Part shown: one piece after another, positions 16,888 through 25,533 of the stretch
Layout: each line of letters starts with the position of its first letter
Numbering within the stretch: the first letter of the stretch is position 1
Source of the DNA: Candidatus Fermentibacterota bacterium
GTDB taxonomy: Bacteria > Fermentibacterota > Fermentibacteria > Fermentibacterales > JCC-6
DNA length: 58,185 bases
Assembly (NCBI GenBank): GCA_014728175.1
Contig: WJMA01000028.1
Coordinates: 1-58,185 of the forward strand
Direction: 5' to 3'
Notes under the pieces: model-generated
Databases searched by the model: none
What the model saw: the letters and a program-made list of their open reading frames with translations, nothing else
Told to the model about the DNA's origin: nothing
Translations under genes and position numbers: made by a program

Positions 16888-18369
16888 ATGGACCCGGGGA
16901 TATCGCGAAAAGCCTTCCCGCCACCGATCGTCGCTTTAACGCTGGCAACGTTTTTCCTTTGCGCGTCCTGTGGGCTACGGACGGACGTCCCGGGTGGCAT
17001 GCCGCCGCCCTCGCTTTCCCGAAGATGGCTGGTCAGGATCACCATGGAGGACCTGGGAAGCATCTACACGACCCTTAGGTTCTCCGAAAGAGGAGACGGG
17101 ACGATCGAGGCCCAATCGCGTCCGGGAGCCATGAGCGACCTGTCCAGCTCCGTCATCTTTCCCGTTGCCGAGGCCCTCCTTTGGAGATGCGAGAACGGGG
17201 CCATGCTCCACCTTTGGGATGGCCGGTTTTTGAATACGAACAACGGAATCAGCCTCTACGGAGAGCTGGCCTCGCCGGGACTGGGCCGCTACCTGGTACA
17301 GGTCCGGATCCGGGAAGGAGCCTTCGCGGGAAGGATGGCCGCCAGGAGAACCGGGGCGGTGGTGGGTTTCCTGGATGGCTGGCGTAGCACAACCTCCCTT
17401 CCACTCAGAGATTACCGGGAGCTGGCGGCAGACGTGCTTGCGGTCATCGAAGAGCGGATATACGACCCGGACCTGGCAGCCACCCCAGACTACGAGGATT
17501 TCGAGGACAGGGTACTTGCCGACGTGTCAGCGGCCAAGGATGACATGGAAGCGGTTTACGCTTTCGCCAGGGCGGCCCATCATCTGGGAATATCGCATCT
17601 GGGTCTCTCCCGCATACCGGAGCGCGAGCTACCGGCCGAAGCGCTACCAACCGCGGCCTTGCCCCGATTGATGCTGCTGGAGGACGGAATCGCTTACGCC
17701 AGGTTCGGGGCTTTCCCTGCAGCTGCGGAACCGGTGGACAGCCTGTTCGCCGCAGTATGTGCTGCAAACGTCCGTTCCCTGCTCATCGACCTCAGGGGCA
17801 ACCAGGGAGGCGATCTATCCTCGATGGCGGTTGCCGCACACCTGGTGGCAGACACCCTGGGAGTGGGAATCTTCGCCGCCAAAAGCTGGTGGCTGGAGCA
17901 CGACCGCCCCCCGGGGGCGGGATCGTTCTACGACGCCCCCGGCATCGGTTGCTACAGTGTCGACTCCCTCACCACCGTGCTGGAAGAGGAGGGAACGGCG
18001 GTGGAAATGGTCTATCCGAGGGAACCGCTCTTCGGGGGAGAGGTAATCGTACTGACCGACTGCCGTACGTCGAGCGCCTGCGAGCCCTTGGTCTACTTCC
18101 TACAGTCCATACACAGGGCAACGGTCGTGGGCGACATCACCGCGGGAGCCGTACTCTGCGGAACCGATCTGGATTTGGGCGAGGGCTGGGTGCTGCGGGT
18201 TCCGGTGGCGGACTACTACGCTCTGGACGGAACCAGGCTGGAGGGCACCGGGGTCATTCCGGACGTTCGTTGTAAGGCCGACAAGGCACACGAGACCGCC
18301 ATGCGAATACTAAGGACGAACCGCACCCCGGCGGTCTCGGCACCTTACGATGAGGTCACTCCTCCATGA
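16888..18369 (+). CDS. S41-family (C-terminal processing-like) peptidase lipoprotein
   Basis: 493 aa. N-terminal segment PPIVALTLATFFLCAS-C gives a lipobox, so the protein is probably membrane-anchored. The C-terminal domain has the S41 layout: IDLRGNQGGDLSSMAV, LTDCRTSSACEPLVYFLQ (Ser nucleophile in SSA-E context) and VVGDITAGAV, then GTGVIPDV. The typical Lys of Ser/Lys CtpA proteases is not evident, as in the Tricorn/IRBP-like branch. No PDZ domain is seen. Start at 16888 has no clear Shine-Dalgarno. The last 14 nt overlap the convergent metallophosphatase gene. Confidence 0.75.
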   Translation: MDPGISRKAFPPPIVALTLATFFLCASCGLRTDVPGGMPPPSLSRRWLVRITMEDLGSIYTTLRFSERGDGTIEAQSRPGAMSDLSSSVIFPVAEALLWRCENGAMLHLWDGRFLNTNNGISLYGELASPGLGRYLVQVRIREGAFAGRMAARRTGAVVGFLDGWRSTTSLPLRDYRELAADVLAVIEERIYDPDLAATPDYEDFEDRVLADVSAAKDDMEAVYAFARAAHHLGISHLGLSRIPERELPAEALPTAALPRLMLLEDGIAYARFGAFPAAAEPVDSLFAAVCAANVRSLLIDLRGNQGGDLSSMAVAAHLVADTLGVGIFAAKSWWLEHDRPPGAGSFYDAPGIGCYSVDSLTTVLEEEGTAVEMVYPREPLFGGEVIVLTDCRTSSACEPLVYFLQSIHRATVVGDITAGAVLCGTDLDLGEGWVLRVPVADYYALDGTRLEGTGVIPDVRCKADKAHETAMRILRTNRTPAVSAPYDEVTPP

Positions 18370-19711
18370 GAACTACGGTACAGCACGCTTTGAGGTTTTC
18401 CTGACGAATCACGGCGAAGTAAACTCCGGCGGGCACTTGCGATCCGCTGCTGCCTTTTCCGTCCCAGATCATTTTTTCGAAGCCCGGTTGACACTGCTGC
18501 TCAGAGCACAGCCTGCCGGACGCATCGAAGATAAACAGGTCCGCGGTTGCGTCTCGGTCGGGCAGCCCTACGTCGAAGACGACCCTCCCGGTGGCCGGGA
18601 TGGGAGATGGGTTGAGGTATATCTCGCTTACGCCGGTGGGGGTAGTGGTTTCCCAGACCGCGGTGGTCTTATCTATCACCATGCTGTCGAAGATGCTGCC
18701 GTCCGGTTCCACCGCATGCATGGTCAGGACCCGATCCTGGATAGAAATCCAGCAGAAGTGGTTCACGCTGCGCGAGTAAGCGGTCCACGAGCTGGATCCG
18801 ACCCCGTACAGCGGTGCCCCCCCGCCGCCGGTAACCACGTAGACCACACCCTTTATGGGTATGGTGCGCTCGTAGCTATGGTCGTGACCGTTCCATACCA
18901 CGTCCACGTCGTACTGCTCGAACAGCGGGCACCATGCCTCCCGCACCGAGATGCTGCTGCCATGCGATCCGGAGGAGTACGGAGGATGATGGAAACAGAC
19001 CAAGATCCAATCGGTCTGCGGATTGGAGGAGACCTGCGAAAGGTCGTTCTCCAGCCAGCTTCTCTGTGTCCCGTAGAGGTCGCTGCAGGAGTTGAGGACG
19101 ACGCAGTGGCTGTTCAGGTAATCGAAGGAGTAGTACTCCTCGCTGCCGGGCAGGCTGAATAGAGAATCGTAGGGCCAAAAGGGATACTCGTGGTTGCCTA
19201 TGCTGGGTACCAGCGGCGTGGATTGCGCCAGGGTATCCTCGCACTGGAAGAAGTTGTACCAGTCGCCGGTGTTGTCCCCGTCGTTGACCAGGTCGCCGGA
19301 ATGCAGGTAGAACTCACGCTCCTGGTTGCAAATGCCTTCTATGACCCACTCGTGCGTCGAATGATTGCTGCGGGTGTCACCGAACGCAACGAAGGCGTAG
19401 GAGTCGGCCCGGTCGACCGACTCGGGAAACGTCTCGAAGGTCTTCATCACCCCTTCCGGGAGTACCCTGTAGTAGTACAGGGTGCCCGGGTCCAGACCGT
19501 CCATGGTCACGTGGTGATGGTTGGCGACCCCGGGAAGTATGATGGTGTCCCCCAGGGCGGTCGTAGTGCCGTAGGCGAGTATGGAGCTGTCGGCGGTTTC
19601 GGTGTTCCAACCGATGGTCGCGCTGGTGGTCGGTGGATACACCGGCTGGATGTAGGTTCCCGAATCGAACCCCCCGAACGAAATAACTACCGAAAGCAGT
19701 ATCTCGGCCAC
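18356..19711 (-). CDS. Secreted purple-acid-type metallophosphatase with C-terminal sorting domain
   Basis: 451 aa; GTG start at 19711 with GGAG 6 nt upstream. A fibronectin-like N-terminal domain (residues ~25-105, GLDPGTLYYYRVLP) precedes a calcineurin-like phosphoesterase domain with the full metal-ligand series: FGDTR, HSGDLVNDGD, GNHEYP, CFHHPPY, NGHDHSYER. The last ~80 residues (LNPSPIPATGRVVFD, DASGRL, VPAGVYFAV) resemble the type IX secretion/FlgD-like C-terminal domain also seen at 2-1339 and 40572-42602. Likely an extracellular phosphomonoesterase or phosphodiesterase. Substrate unknown. Confidence 0.85.
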   Translation of the reverse strand: MAEILLSVVISFGGFDSGTYIQPVYPPTTSATIGWNTETADSSILAYGTTTALGDTIILPGVANHHHVTMDGLDPGTLYYYRVLPEGVMKTFETFPESVDRADSYAFVAFGDTRSNHSTHEWVIEGICNQEREFYLHSGDLVNDGDNTGDWYNFFQCEDTLAQSTPLVPSIGNHEYPFWPYDSLFSLPGSEEYYSFDYLNSHCVVLNSCSDLYGTQRSWLENDLSQVSSNPQTDWILVCFHHPPYSSGSHGSSISVREAWCPLFEQYDVDVVWNGHDHSYERTIPIKGVVYVVTGGGGAPLYGVGSSSWTAYSRSVNHFCWISIQDRVLTMHAVEPDGSIFDSMVIDKTTAVWETTTPTGVSEIYLNPSPIPATGRVVFDVGLPDRDATADLFIFDASGRLCSEQQCQPGFEKMIWDGKGSSGSQVPAGVYFAVIRQENLKACCTVVLMEE

Positions 19712-19805
19712 CTTTGCTCCTTTCGTAAGGTACGTTGGAAACCCATTGCCAAGTAGGGATAACGGAGCATTGTTAGGATCCTATTAAGGGCCATGCAGAG
19801 CCAAT

Positions 19806-20123
19806 TCACGACTTCTCCGCACTCCTTCGCTTTCCGGTCAAGAAACGGAAGAACCCGTAAGTCAACATACCCAGAACCAGAACCAGAGCCTATTCCCCGA
19901 AATCTCCCAGCGAATTTCTACCGGAGACTACCTTGACGATTGCTATTGGCACTAGGAGCAAAACACCGACGGCGAGGCAGGAAACGGTACTTGCCAGAAC
20001 CGAGGATACCGGCTCTCCGTTTCCAAGCCTTTTGTGAACACGAAGGAAGAACCGCTCCATCACGGGCCAGAACAGACCCCCCTGGCAAAACGCGATTGCG
20101 GTTATCGGCCAGCAGTTGCCCAT
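19806..20123 (-). pseudogene. Possible small membrane protein interrupted by an in-frame TAG
   Basis: Frame from ATG 20123 encodes 77 residues with a hydrophobic segment (VSCLAVGVLLLVPIAIVKVV), then a TAG at 19890-19892. The same frame continues for 27 more codons with a second hydrophobic segment (ALVLVLGMLTYGFFRFL) and a basic tail before TGA at 19806. Two transmembrane segments split by one stop look like a nonsense-mutated or readthrough gene. No Shine-Dalgarno and no family match, so this could also be chance. The remaining 19712-20168 interval contains nothing else recognised. Confidence 0.3.
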
Positions 20124-20168
20124 CCACTAATCGATGTCCAGGCCGTTTCCGGGCTCTTCATACATATC

Positions 20169-20966
20169 TCAATCCCGGTCGTTGGAAAGACGCCTGTCCA
20201 TCACCTTACCCATGGCTCCGGCCACGAGTCGAGCTACCAGGTTTTTTACCAATCCTACCCGGGCGTGGTCGGTGAAGTAGCGACAATCGGGATCGAGCCA
20301 GCCCTTGGTTTTCCAATAGGCGTAGTCCGCGGGGGAGTAAGCTTCCATCCTTGCGTACGCCGTCCGCTGGGTATGAAACGTCAGATGATCCCTAAAGCTC
20401 AGCCTGCGAGGCGGGTTGAGCTTTAGTAGCCGGTGAAGCTTGCGCGCCACCCGTTCGGTCCGGTCCTTGGGCTTAATCAACCGGGGGATGTTGCTTTCCC
20501 GGGGAGGATCGACGTACTTCAGCCCGGCCGCGTACTCGAAACCCCAAAGCTCGGAGAACGTCTCTATGTACCTGAGCGTATCCTTCAGCCCCACGGCCCC
20601 CGCGACTGCCAGGCCCACGGCGTACTTGTCGAAGAAGCGCGGGCGGTGGAAGTTGTAGGCGAAGCGGTCTACGAAGCGCTTCAGAAGGTAGGAGACCTGC
20701 ATGGAGTAAACCGGTGTGGCGAAGACCAGGGCGTCCGCCTCGTCCATCTTGTCTGCGATCATCGCCCGGTCGTCATTCAGGGGGCAGGAATCTTCGCCAT
20801 GGGCGAAACACCTGAAGCAGCCCAGGCAGCCCTTTAGGTTCACGTCCTTCAACGCGATGTGCTCAAACTCCATGTCTCCAAGGCCGACCAGGATCTCTCC
20901 CAGGCGTTCCACGCGGTGGTGCGTGTTGCCTTGGTGAGGGCTTCCCTGTACGGCAAGAACCTTCAA
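20169..20966 (-). CDS. Iron-sulfur flavoprotein / NADPH-dependent FMN reductase-like protein
   Basis: 265 aa flavodoxin-like fold: MKVLAVQGSPHQGNTHHRV (FMN phosphate loop), a Cys cluster CLGCFRCFAHGEDSC typical of iron-sulfur flavoproteins, DADALVFATPVYSMQV and KRFVDRF. The C-terminal ~100 residues are a basic helical extension (RKLHRLLKLNPPRRLSFRDH) without a recognised family. Starts with TTG at 20966, whose TTGA overlaps the stop of the upstream methyltransferase, so the two are coupled. Likely an electron-transfer flavoprotein. Partner unknown. Confidence 0.8.
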   Translation of the reverse strand: MKVLAVQGSPHQGNTHHRVERLGEILVGLGDMEFEHIALKDVNLKGCLGCFRCFAHGEDSCPLNDDRAMIADKMDEADALVFATPVYSMQVSYLLKRFVDRFAYNFHRPRFFDKYAVGLAVAGAVGLKDTLRYIETFSELWGFEYAAGLKYVDPPRESNIPRLIKPKDRTERVARKLHRLLKLNPPRRLSFRDHLTFHTQRTAYARMEAYSPADYAYWKTKGWLDPDCRYFTDHARVGLVKNLVARLVAGAMGKVMDRRLSNDRD

Positions 20967-21586
20967 TCCGTCATCCCTCCGATTACTACGAAAGCTCCCC
21001 TTCCGAAGCCGTCCATAACGGTATCAGAAGGCATGCCAGGCAGCAATGTCTGCCTAACTTCCTTTACCCGGAAGCCCGTCTGCCGGAGGAGATCAAGAAC
21101 CTCGCGGGCCGAGAAGAAGGTAGCCGTTTTGTAGAATCTGCTGCTCTCCCGTCTGGCCCGGTACTTCCTTCCCAGGTCGCTTTCGGCGTCCACGAAGCCC
21201 ACTGCGATCCAACCCCTCGGTCTCAGGACGCGGAACGCCTCCCTAAACGAAGATACGATGTCGTCGACGAAGCAGATGGTGGTCACCATGAGCAGAAGAT
21301 CGAGCCGCCCGGACGCGAAGGGCAGCTTCTCCGCTACGCCCAGACAGACCTCGATTCCTCTGGCCTTTGCCTTGACCGCCATCTTCGGGGAGGGATCCAT
21401 GCCCATTCGTATGCCCAGCGGCTCGGCGAACCTACCGGAGCCTACGCCCACCTCCAGCTTCTTTTGCAGGGATCGCGGAATAATCCCTTGCAGGGTCTTA
21501 AGCTCCGCTTCGTACAGCTCGTAGTGCTCCTCGAACCACCGGTCGTAGTCGTCGGTGTACATCTGAAACGGCTGAATCCTCGGCAT
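20963..21586 (-). CDS. Class I SAM-dependent methyltransferase
   Basis: 207 aa. Motif I KLEVGVGSGRFAEPLGI, acidic end of strand 2 in GMDPSPKM, LPFASGRLDLLLMVTT (post-motif region) and LRPRGWIAVGFVD complete a Rossmann-type methyltransferase of the UbiE/Methyltransf_11 type. The substrate cannot be predicted. Coupled by a 4-nt overlap to the flavoprotein downstream, so the two may act on the same cofactor or metabolite; that is inference. Confidence 0.8.
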   Translation of the reverse strand: MPRIQPFQMYTDDYDRWFEEHYELYEAELKTLQGIIPRSLQKKLEVGVGSGRFAEPLGIRMGMDPSPKMAVKAKARGIEVCLGVAEKLPFASGRLDLLLMVTTICFVDDIVSSFREAFRVLRPRGWIAVGFVDAESDLGRKYRARRESSRFYKTATFFSAREVLDLLRQTGFRVKEVRQTLLPGMPSDTVMDGFGRGAFVVIGGMTD

Positions 21587-21630
21587 GTTGTACCTACCCG
21601 GAAGCGAAGATCGAAGGGCTAGAGGTATAG

Positions 21631-22170
21631 CTATTGGCCGGCTTCCAGCTCCTCGACGATCGTTCCGTACTTCCTGTGGATCATCTTGCTATCGAACTCC
21701 TGAAATTCCTCCAGCATGGCCTTCTCCTCCTCTTCGGTGAAGTAGGCCCGGGACGCCGGAAAGAAGACCTTGTCCTCCTTCTCTATGTGCGAGGGATAGA
21801 AATCGACCAGGTTTCGAAGCTTGTCCTCGATCTGTCCCAGCGCGGAGTCGTCACCCTTCCTATAACGGTCGTTCGCCTCCTTGAGGGCTTTCGTGGTCTT
21901 CCTTCCGAAAAGGTGCTCCTCCATGAGCTCTTTCATCAATCGATCGTCTTCCGGCGAAAGCGAGCGGTCGCTCAGGTCCCGGAAGAGTATGTCCTCTTCC
22001 TTCCCATGATGGGTCGCATCCGCGTAGAAACTTATGAAATCGGCAAAATTATCGATCAGAAATGGGTCTATATCCCCGGTTGTCTCCACCCGATCCAGGG
22101 AAATTCGAATTATCTCCACCATCCGCTCTATCAGCCGATGCTCCACCATAAGCGGTCCCCGTGCCTGCAT
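21631..22170 (-). CDS. Hemerythrin HHE-domain protein
   Basis: 179 aa from the ATG at 22170 (MQARGPLMVEHRLIERM), chosen over the ATG at 22203 because AAAGG precedes it and homologous HHE proteins begin just before the first His. Diiron ligands are visible: His in VEHRLI, HHGKEEDIL, His in MEEHLFGRK, and the HIEKEDKVFF pair. Hemerythrins bind oxygen or nitric oxide, or repair iron centres in the cytoplasm. Stands just downstream of a ~500-bp regulatory interval on the same strand as the methyltransferase. Confidence 0.85.
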   Translation of the reverse strand: MQARGPLMVEHRLIERMVEIIRISLDRVETTGDIDPFLIDNFADFISFYADATHHGKEEDILFRDLSDRSLSPEDDRLMKELMEEHLFGRKTTKALKEANDRYRKGDDSALGQIEDKLRNLVDFYPSHIEKEDKVFFPASRAYFTEEEEKAMLEEFQEFDSKMIHRKYGTIVEELEAGQ

Positions 22171-22436
22171 GGCATTACCTTTCAACTTCGAGTCTCCATC
22201 CAATCTCTTCGCCGCGGTTCTTCCCGGATTTCGTCCTTTCGGTCGAACACCGCCTTCGCTTTACACCGCAAGAGGATATACCTCCCCCGGTTGACGGTCA
22301 ATGATAGTCGCTCTCCCGAAGTCGGCACAGCTTGTTTGAAAATCTAGATGGCCAACGCAAGGCGCTAAGTCCATTTCTAACGAGTATCATTTCTTGGAGT
22401 TAGAAACCCTGCATTAGTCCCTGAATAGCCTTCCAG

Positions 22437-22465
22437 TTGACAGCAATTTCGTTTTAAGTCATATT
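22437..22465 (+). promoter_or_regulatory. Strong sigma-70 promoter for the RRM gene
   Basis: Consensus TTGACA, exactly 17 nt, then CATATT. Start of transcription predicted near 22472, giving a ~215-nt 5' UTR before the GTG at 22689. Confidence 0.65.
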
Positions 22466-22566
22466 TGAATGCTTGATTCAGATCGTCTTGGGTCTGGGCA
22501 GGTTTCGTTCCTCCTTCCAGAGAGTTACGTCCTCCCAATTTCAAGTAATTCTGATTCCAGCCATAG

Positions 22567-22673
22567 GGACCACAGTGGTCCGGGCCGCCAGCGCCGGAGA
22601 AGCTGGCTAGAATAAGCTTCGGCGACACCGAAGCGCCGGGTGAGAATCACCCGGTAGTTTGGGCGGAAAGCCC
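22567..22673 (+). promoter_or_regulatory. Structured 5' leader with five consecutive hairpins
   Basis: Five inverted repeats lie between the promoter and the RRM gene. They are a 7-bp palindrome GGACCAC-A-GTGGTCC at 22567-22581, GCCAGC/GCTGGC at 22587-22607, GCTTCGG/CCGAAGC at 22616-22634, CCGGGTG/CACCCGG at 22636-22654, and GGGC/GCCC at 22661-22673. The last one ends just before the Shine-Dalgarno. Matches no riboswitch I recognise. Possible autoregulatory or cold-responsive leader. The preceding part of the interval 22204-22436 shows no gene. Confidence 0.6.
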
Positions 22674-22688
22674 TGAAAGAAGGAAGTT

Positions 22689-22946
22689 GTGAAGAACAAA
22701 CTTTTTGTTGGTGGACTCTCTTGGTCGATAACCGACGATACCCTCCGTGAGGCGTTCGCGCCCCACGGGGAGATCGAGGAGGCGAAGGTCATTCTCGACC
22801 GCAATACGGGACGTTCCCGTGGTTTCGGGTTCGTCACGTTTGAGTCGGCCGAGAACGCCAAGGCTGCAATGGAGGCAATGGATAACGCTGTTCTGGAAGA
22901 GCGTAGCATCCATGTCGACTACGCAAAGGAACGGTCTCGCGACTAA
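22689..22946 (+). CDS. RRM-domain RNA-binding protein
   Basis: 85 aa single RNA-recognition motif: RNP2 [12 protein letters not shown]1 RGFGFVTFE, plus the usual DDTLREAF and NAKAAMEAM helices, ending in a short basic tail. This is the bacterial Rbp-type glycine-poor RRM, usually a cold- or stress-linked RNA chaperone. GTG start at 22689 with AAGGA 6 nt upstream. Single-gene transcript bounded by the promoter at 22437 and the terminator at 22963. Confidence 0.93.
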   Translation: MKNKLFVGGLSWSITDDTLREAFAPHGEIEEAKVILDRNTGRSRGFGFVTFESAENAKAAMEAMDNAVLEERSIHVDYAKERSRD

Positions 22947-22962
22947 CCGAGCCGTTTTTCGG

Positions 22963-22997
22963 AGGGGGCAGCCGGCCGGTTGCCCCCTCTACTTTTT
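22963..22997 (+). terminator. Rho-independent terminator after RRM gene
   Basis: AGGGGGCA (22963-22970), 10-nt loop, TGCCCCCT (22981-22988), then ACTTTTTCTC. Confidence 0.8.
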
Positions 22998-23110
22998 CTC
23001 TCCCCGTTTCTCTCTCCCCATTTCGTCACCATCGTCTTTTCGGGCAGCACCCGCCTTGCTATGCTAACAGCGGCTGTGTCTTCAACCACACTCCAGCAGG
23101 ACGGCGCCCC

Positions 23111-24541
23111 ATGAACGATTCCCCGGGCGATAGCCGGGAATCCTCGTTGCGGGAAATCGAAGACCTTCTGAACCGCAGCAAGCAATGTCTGGGATCGGAA
23201 CCGGAGAAGGGCAGAGAGCTTTCGGAGCGGGCCATCGAGATGGCCAGGGAACTGGACGCCACCCGGCAACTGGGCCAGGGACTGGCGTACCTCTCCAGGG
23301 CACTATCCATAATGGAAGGTACCCCGCAGGCCATCCGTCTGGCCGAGCAATCCGTAGAGATCTTATCCGAGGTGGGCAGAGAGGATCTTCTGGCTTACGC
23401 CCTTAACAACCTGGGAAACTGCAGGCGGCGCAGACTGCAGCTGGTGAAGGCCATGGACTGCTATCGTAGAGCCCTGGAGGCGTACGAGGAACTGGGAGAT
23501 TCCAGGGGCGTGTCCACCGTGTGCAACAACATGGGAATTGCTTACAGCGAGATGTCTTCCTACGAGCAGTCCTACCAGGCCTACAAACGCGCCCAGAAGA
23601 TCGCTTCGGAGGTGGGCTACGATCTGGGCGTGGCGATTGCGCTGGATAATCTGGCCGACCTACTGGTGGATCAGGGAGACCTGGAGACGGCGGAAAAGTA
23701 CCTTCTGGAAGGGCTGGCGGTCAACAGGAAGGTCGGTCGAAAGGTCGGTATCGGCTTCTGCTTGTGGGGCTTGGGCAAGCTCAAGCACCTTCGAGGCGAC
23801 CTGGAGGAGGCGGAGCGGTACCTGAAGGAAGGTATCTCGGTCTACAGGGAGCTGGGAGGACGAGGTGATTTGCTTCCCTGCCTGTACAGACTAGCCGACG
23901 TCCTGGAGGATCAGGACAGGCCCGAGGAGGCGGTATCGGTTCTGCAAGAGGCGGTCGAGGAGGCCGAAATTACGCAAATGCCCAGCCTTTTAGGCCGCTC
24001 GAAGGCCAAGCTGGCCTCGGTCCGATTCAGGATGGGCGAGTTGGAGGGAGTCGAGGAGGAACTTCTGGAAGCCATCGAAGTGCTGGAGGGCTCGGTGAGG
24101 GAGAGAAAGGCAAGATCAAGGGTATGCAAGGTCCTTTCCGAGTTCTACGAGCGCGTGGGGCGGCTGGAAGACGCCCTGCGTTACCACAAGCTGGAATCGG
24201 ATATAGACCGGGAGATCCTGGAGAACGAGCGCCAGCAGGACATAGTCAAGCTCAGGCTGAGGAGCGAGTACGAGCGCAGTGAGAACGAGCGGATGATCCT
24301 ACGGAAGCAGAGGTCCGAGCTGAAACGGGCCAATCGCAAGCTCCAGGAAGCCCTGGACAAGGTAAAGACCCTGAGCGGGATGCTTCCCATTTGTGCCCGG
24401 TGCAAGAAAGTGAGGAAAGACGACGGCTACTGGGAGCAGATAGAAAGGTACGTAACCGAGCATTCCGAGGCCGAGTTCTCCCATGGTCTGTGCCCGGATT
24501 GCCTTAAGGAGATGTACCCGGAGCTGGAGGAAAAGGAATAG
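23111..24541 (+). CDS. TPR protein with C-terminal coiled coil and zinc-ribbon-like domain
   Basis: 476 aa. Residues ~30-370 are tandem tetratricopeptide repeats (LAYALNNLGNCRRRRLQL, STVCNNMGIAYSEMSSYEQS, GIGFCLWGLGKLKHLRGDLEEA). Residues ~385-420 form a charged coiled coil (SELKRANRKLQEALDKVKTL). The last ~55 residues carry two Cys pairs: LPICARCKKVRKDDGYW and GLCPDCLKEMYPE. That tail is familiar from the ends of PAS/response-regulator signalling proteins but here follows TPRs with no kinase or effector domain. A signalling adaptor or scaffold role is likely. No signal peptide, so cytoplasmic. Confidence 0.8.
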   Translation: MNDSPGDSRESSLREIEDLLNRSKQCLGSEPEKGRELSERAIEMARELDATRQLGQGLAYLSRALSIMEGTPQAIRLAEQSVEILSEVGREDLLAYALNNLGNCRRRRLQLVKAMDCYRRALEAYEELGDSRGVSTVCNNMGIAYSEMSSYEQSYQAYKRAQKIASEVGYDLGVAIALDNLADLLVDQGDLETAEKYLLEGLAVNRKVGRKVGIGFCLWGLGKLKHLRGDLEEAERYLKEGISVYRELGGRGDLLPCLYRLADVLEDQDRPEEAVSVLQEAVEEAEITQMPSLLGRSKAKLASVRFRMGELEGVEEELLEAIEVLEGSVRERKARSRVCKVLSEFYERVGRLEDALRYHKLESDIDREILENERQQDIVKLRLRSEYERSENERMILRKQRSELKRANRKLQEALDKVKTLSGMLPICARCKKVRKDDGYWEQIERYVTEHSEAEFSHGLCPDCLKEMYPELEEKE

Positions 24542-24542
24542 C

Positions 24543-25472
24543 CTAGAGCTTGACGGTCCAGGGCCTCGATACCAAGTACCTGTCGAAACCAACGGAGGCA
24601 TAGAGCTCGTTCGCGGCTTCCGTCGTCCCTGCCACATGCGCCGTCAGCGCCCCCAATGCCCTGAGCCTGCTCAAGGCCTCGTACATAACTGCTTTCGCCA
24701 GGCCTTTGTGCCGGTGTTTCGGATCCGTGCCCACCGGCTCGAAGTACGCCGAGTTCGTCATATCATCGTACCACACCGTGCAGAACGCTGCGTGTTTCCC
24801 GTCCTCGGTAACAGCGACTATGTCCAAGTCACGGCGATACAAGGGCGTCGCCTGGATGTTGTTGTACCACTTCCATCCCTCGTACTCCTCGCCCGGCTCG
24901 TCCTCATGGAAGGCTCTCCAGGAAGCCAGGCTGCGGGGCGGAATGTCATCGTCACCCATCATCGCCCTGACCGTGTAGCCGGATGGAACCTGTACCTTCG
25001 GTATGGGGGCGTCCACCAGTCTTCTGCGCTGGTATTCCGCGTTCTCACCCTGGTGGTAACCGAACCCCTCCAGGAGGCCGCAGCGCAACTCGTCTCGTTC
25101 GTGGGCCCATACGGTGAGCTCCCGGCCGCCTTCGGGATCTTCCATCGACAGGTTCTCCTCGGCCATAACCAGCATTTCTTCCTCGAGCTCCTTGGTCCGG
25201 GTATCCGGATGTACCTGCAGGAAAGCCTCTCCTCTGCTCTCCGGGTTGAGAACGGAAACTACGTCTCCATCCTCGGTCTCCCAGATGAAGGTTACGTTCT
25301 CCACGGGATCGCTCAGATGGAGGTTCTTCACCACGTGCCATCGCCAGTAGTCCAGCCTTGCAGCCTGCCAACTGAACTCCACTCGCTGGTTGGCCAGAAA
25401 GACCTCTCTGAGGAAGTTCTTTATGTTCCGGAAATCGTCCTCTTTGCCGAACCTGCGCATCCTGGGTCTCAT
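24543..25472 (-). CDS. GNAT-family N-acetyltransferase
   Basis: 309 aa from ATG 25472 (MRPRMRRFGKEDDF), selected because AAGGGGAG lies ~7 nt upstream; the longer frame to 25592 would overlap the next gene. Two GNAT-like halves appear. The C-terminal one has the acetyl-CoA loop region TDPKHRHKGLAKAVMYEALSRL and GFDRYLVSRPW; the N-terminal half is more diverged. Substrate unknown. Last gene of a leftward three-gene run with the DUF6506-like and aminopeptidase genes, and convergent with the TPR gene (1-nt gap). Confidence 0.8.
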   Translation of the reverse strand: MRPRMRRFGKEDDFRNIKNFLREVFLANQRVEFSWQAARLDYWRWHVVKNLHLSDPVENVTFIWETEDGDVVSVLNPESRGEAFLQVHPDTRTKELEEEMLVMAEENLSMEDPEGGRELTVWAHERDELRCGLLEGFGYHQGENAEYQRRRLVDAPIPKVQVPSGYTVRAMMGDDDIPPRSLASWRAFHEDEPGEEYEGWKWYNNIQATPLYRRDLDIVAVTEDGKHAAFCTVWYDDMTNSAYFEPVGTDPKHRHKGLAKAVMYEALSRLRALGALTAHVAGTTEAANELYASVGFDRYLVSRPWTVKL

Positions 25473-25533
25473 CTCGACTCCCCTTCGGTACGCCTGTCTG
25501 CGCCTACCCGTGCCGTAGCCGAAGCCGTTTAGG

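Noticed and set aside
22377-22628. 83-codon leftward open frame in the RRM leader
   Set aside because: Overlaps a consensus rightward promoter and structured UTR; composition not protein-like.
24483-25532. 349-codon open frame antisense to the GNAT gene
   Set aside because: Shadow frame caused by GC-rich codon use; the opposite strand carries clear acetyltransferase motifs and the Shine-Dalgarno.
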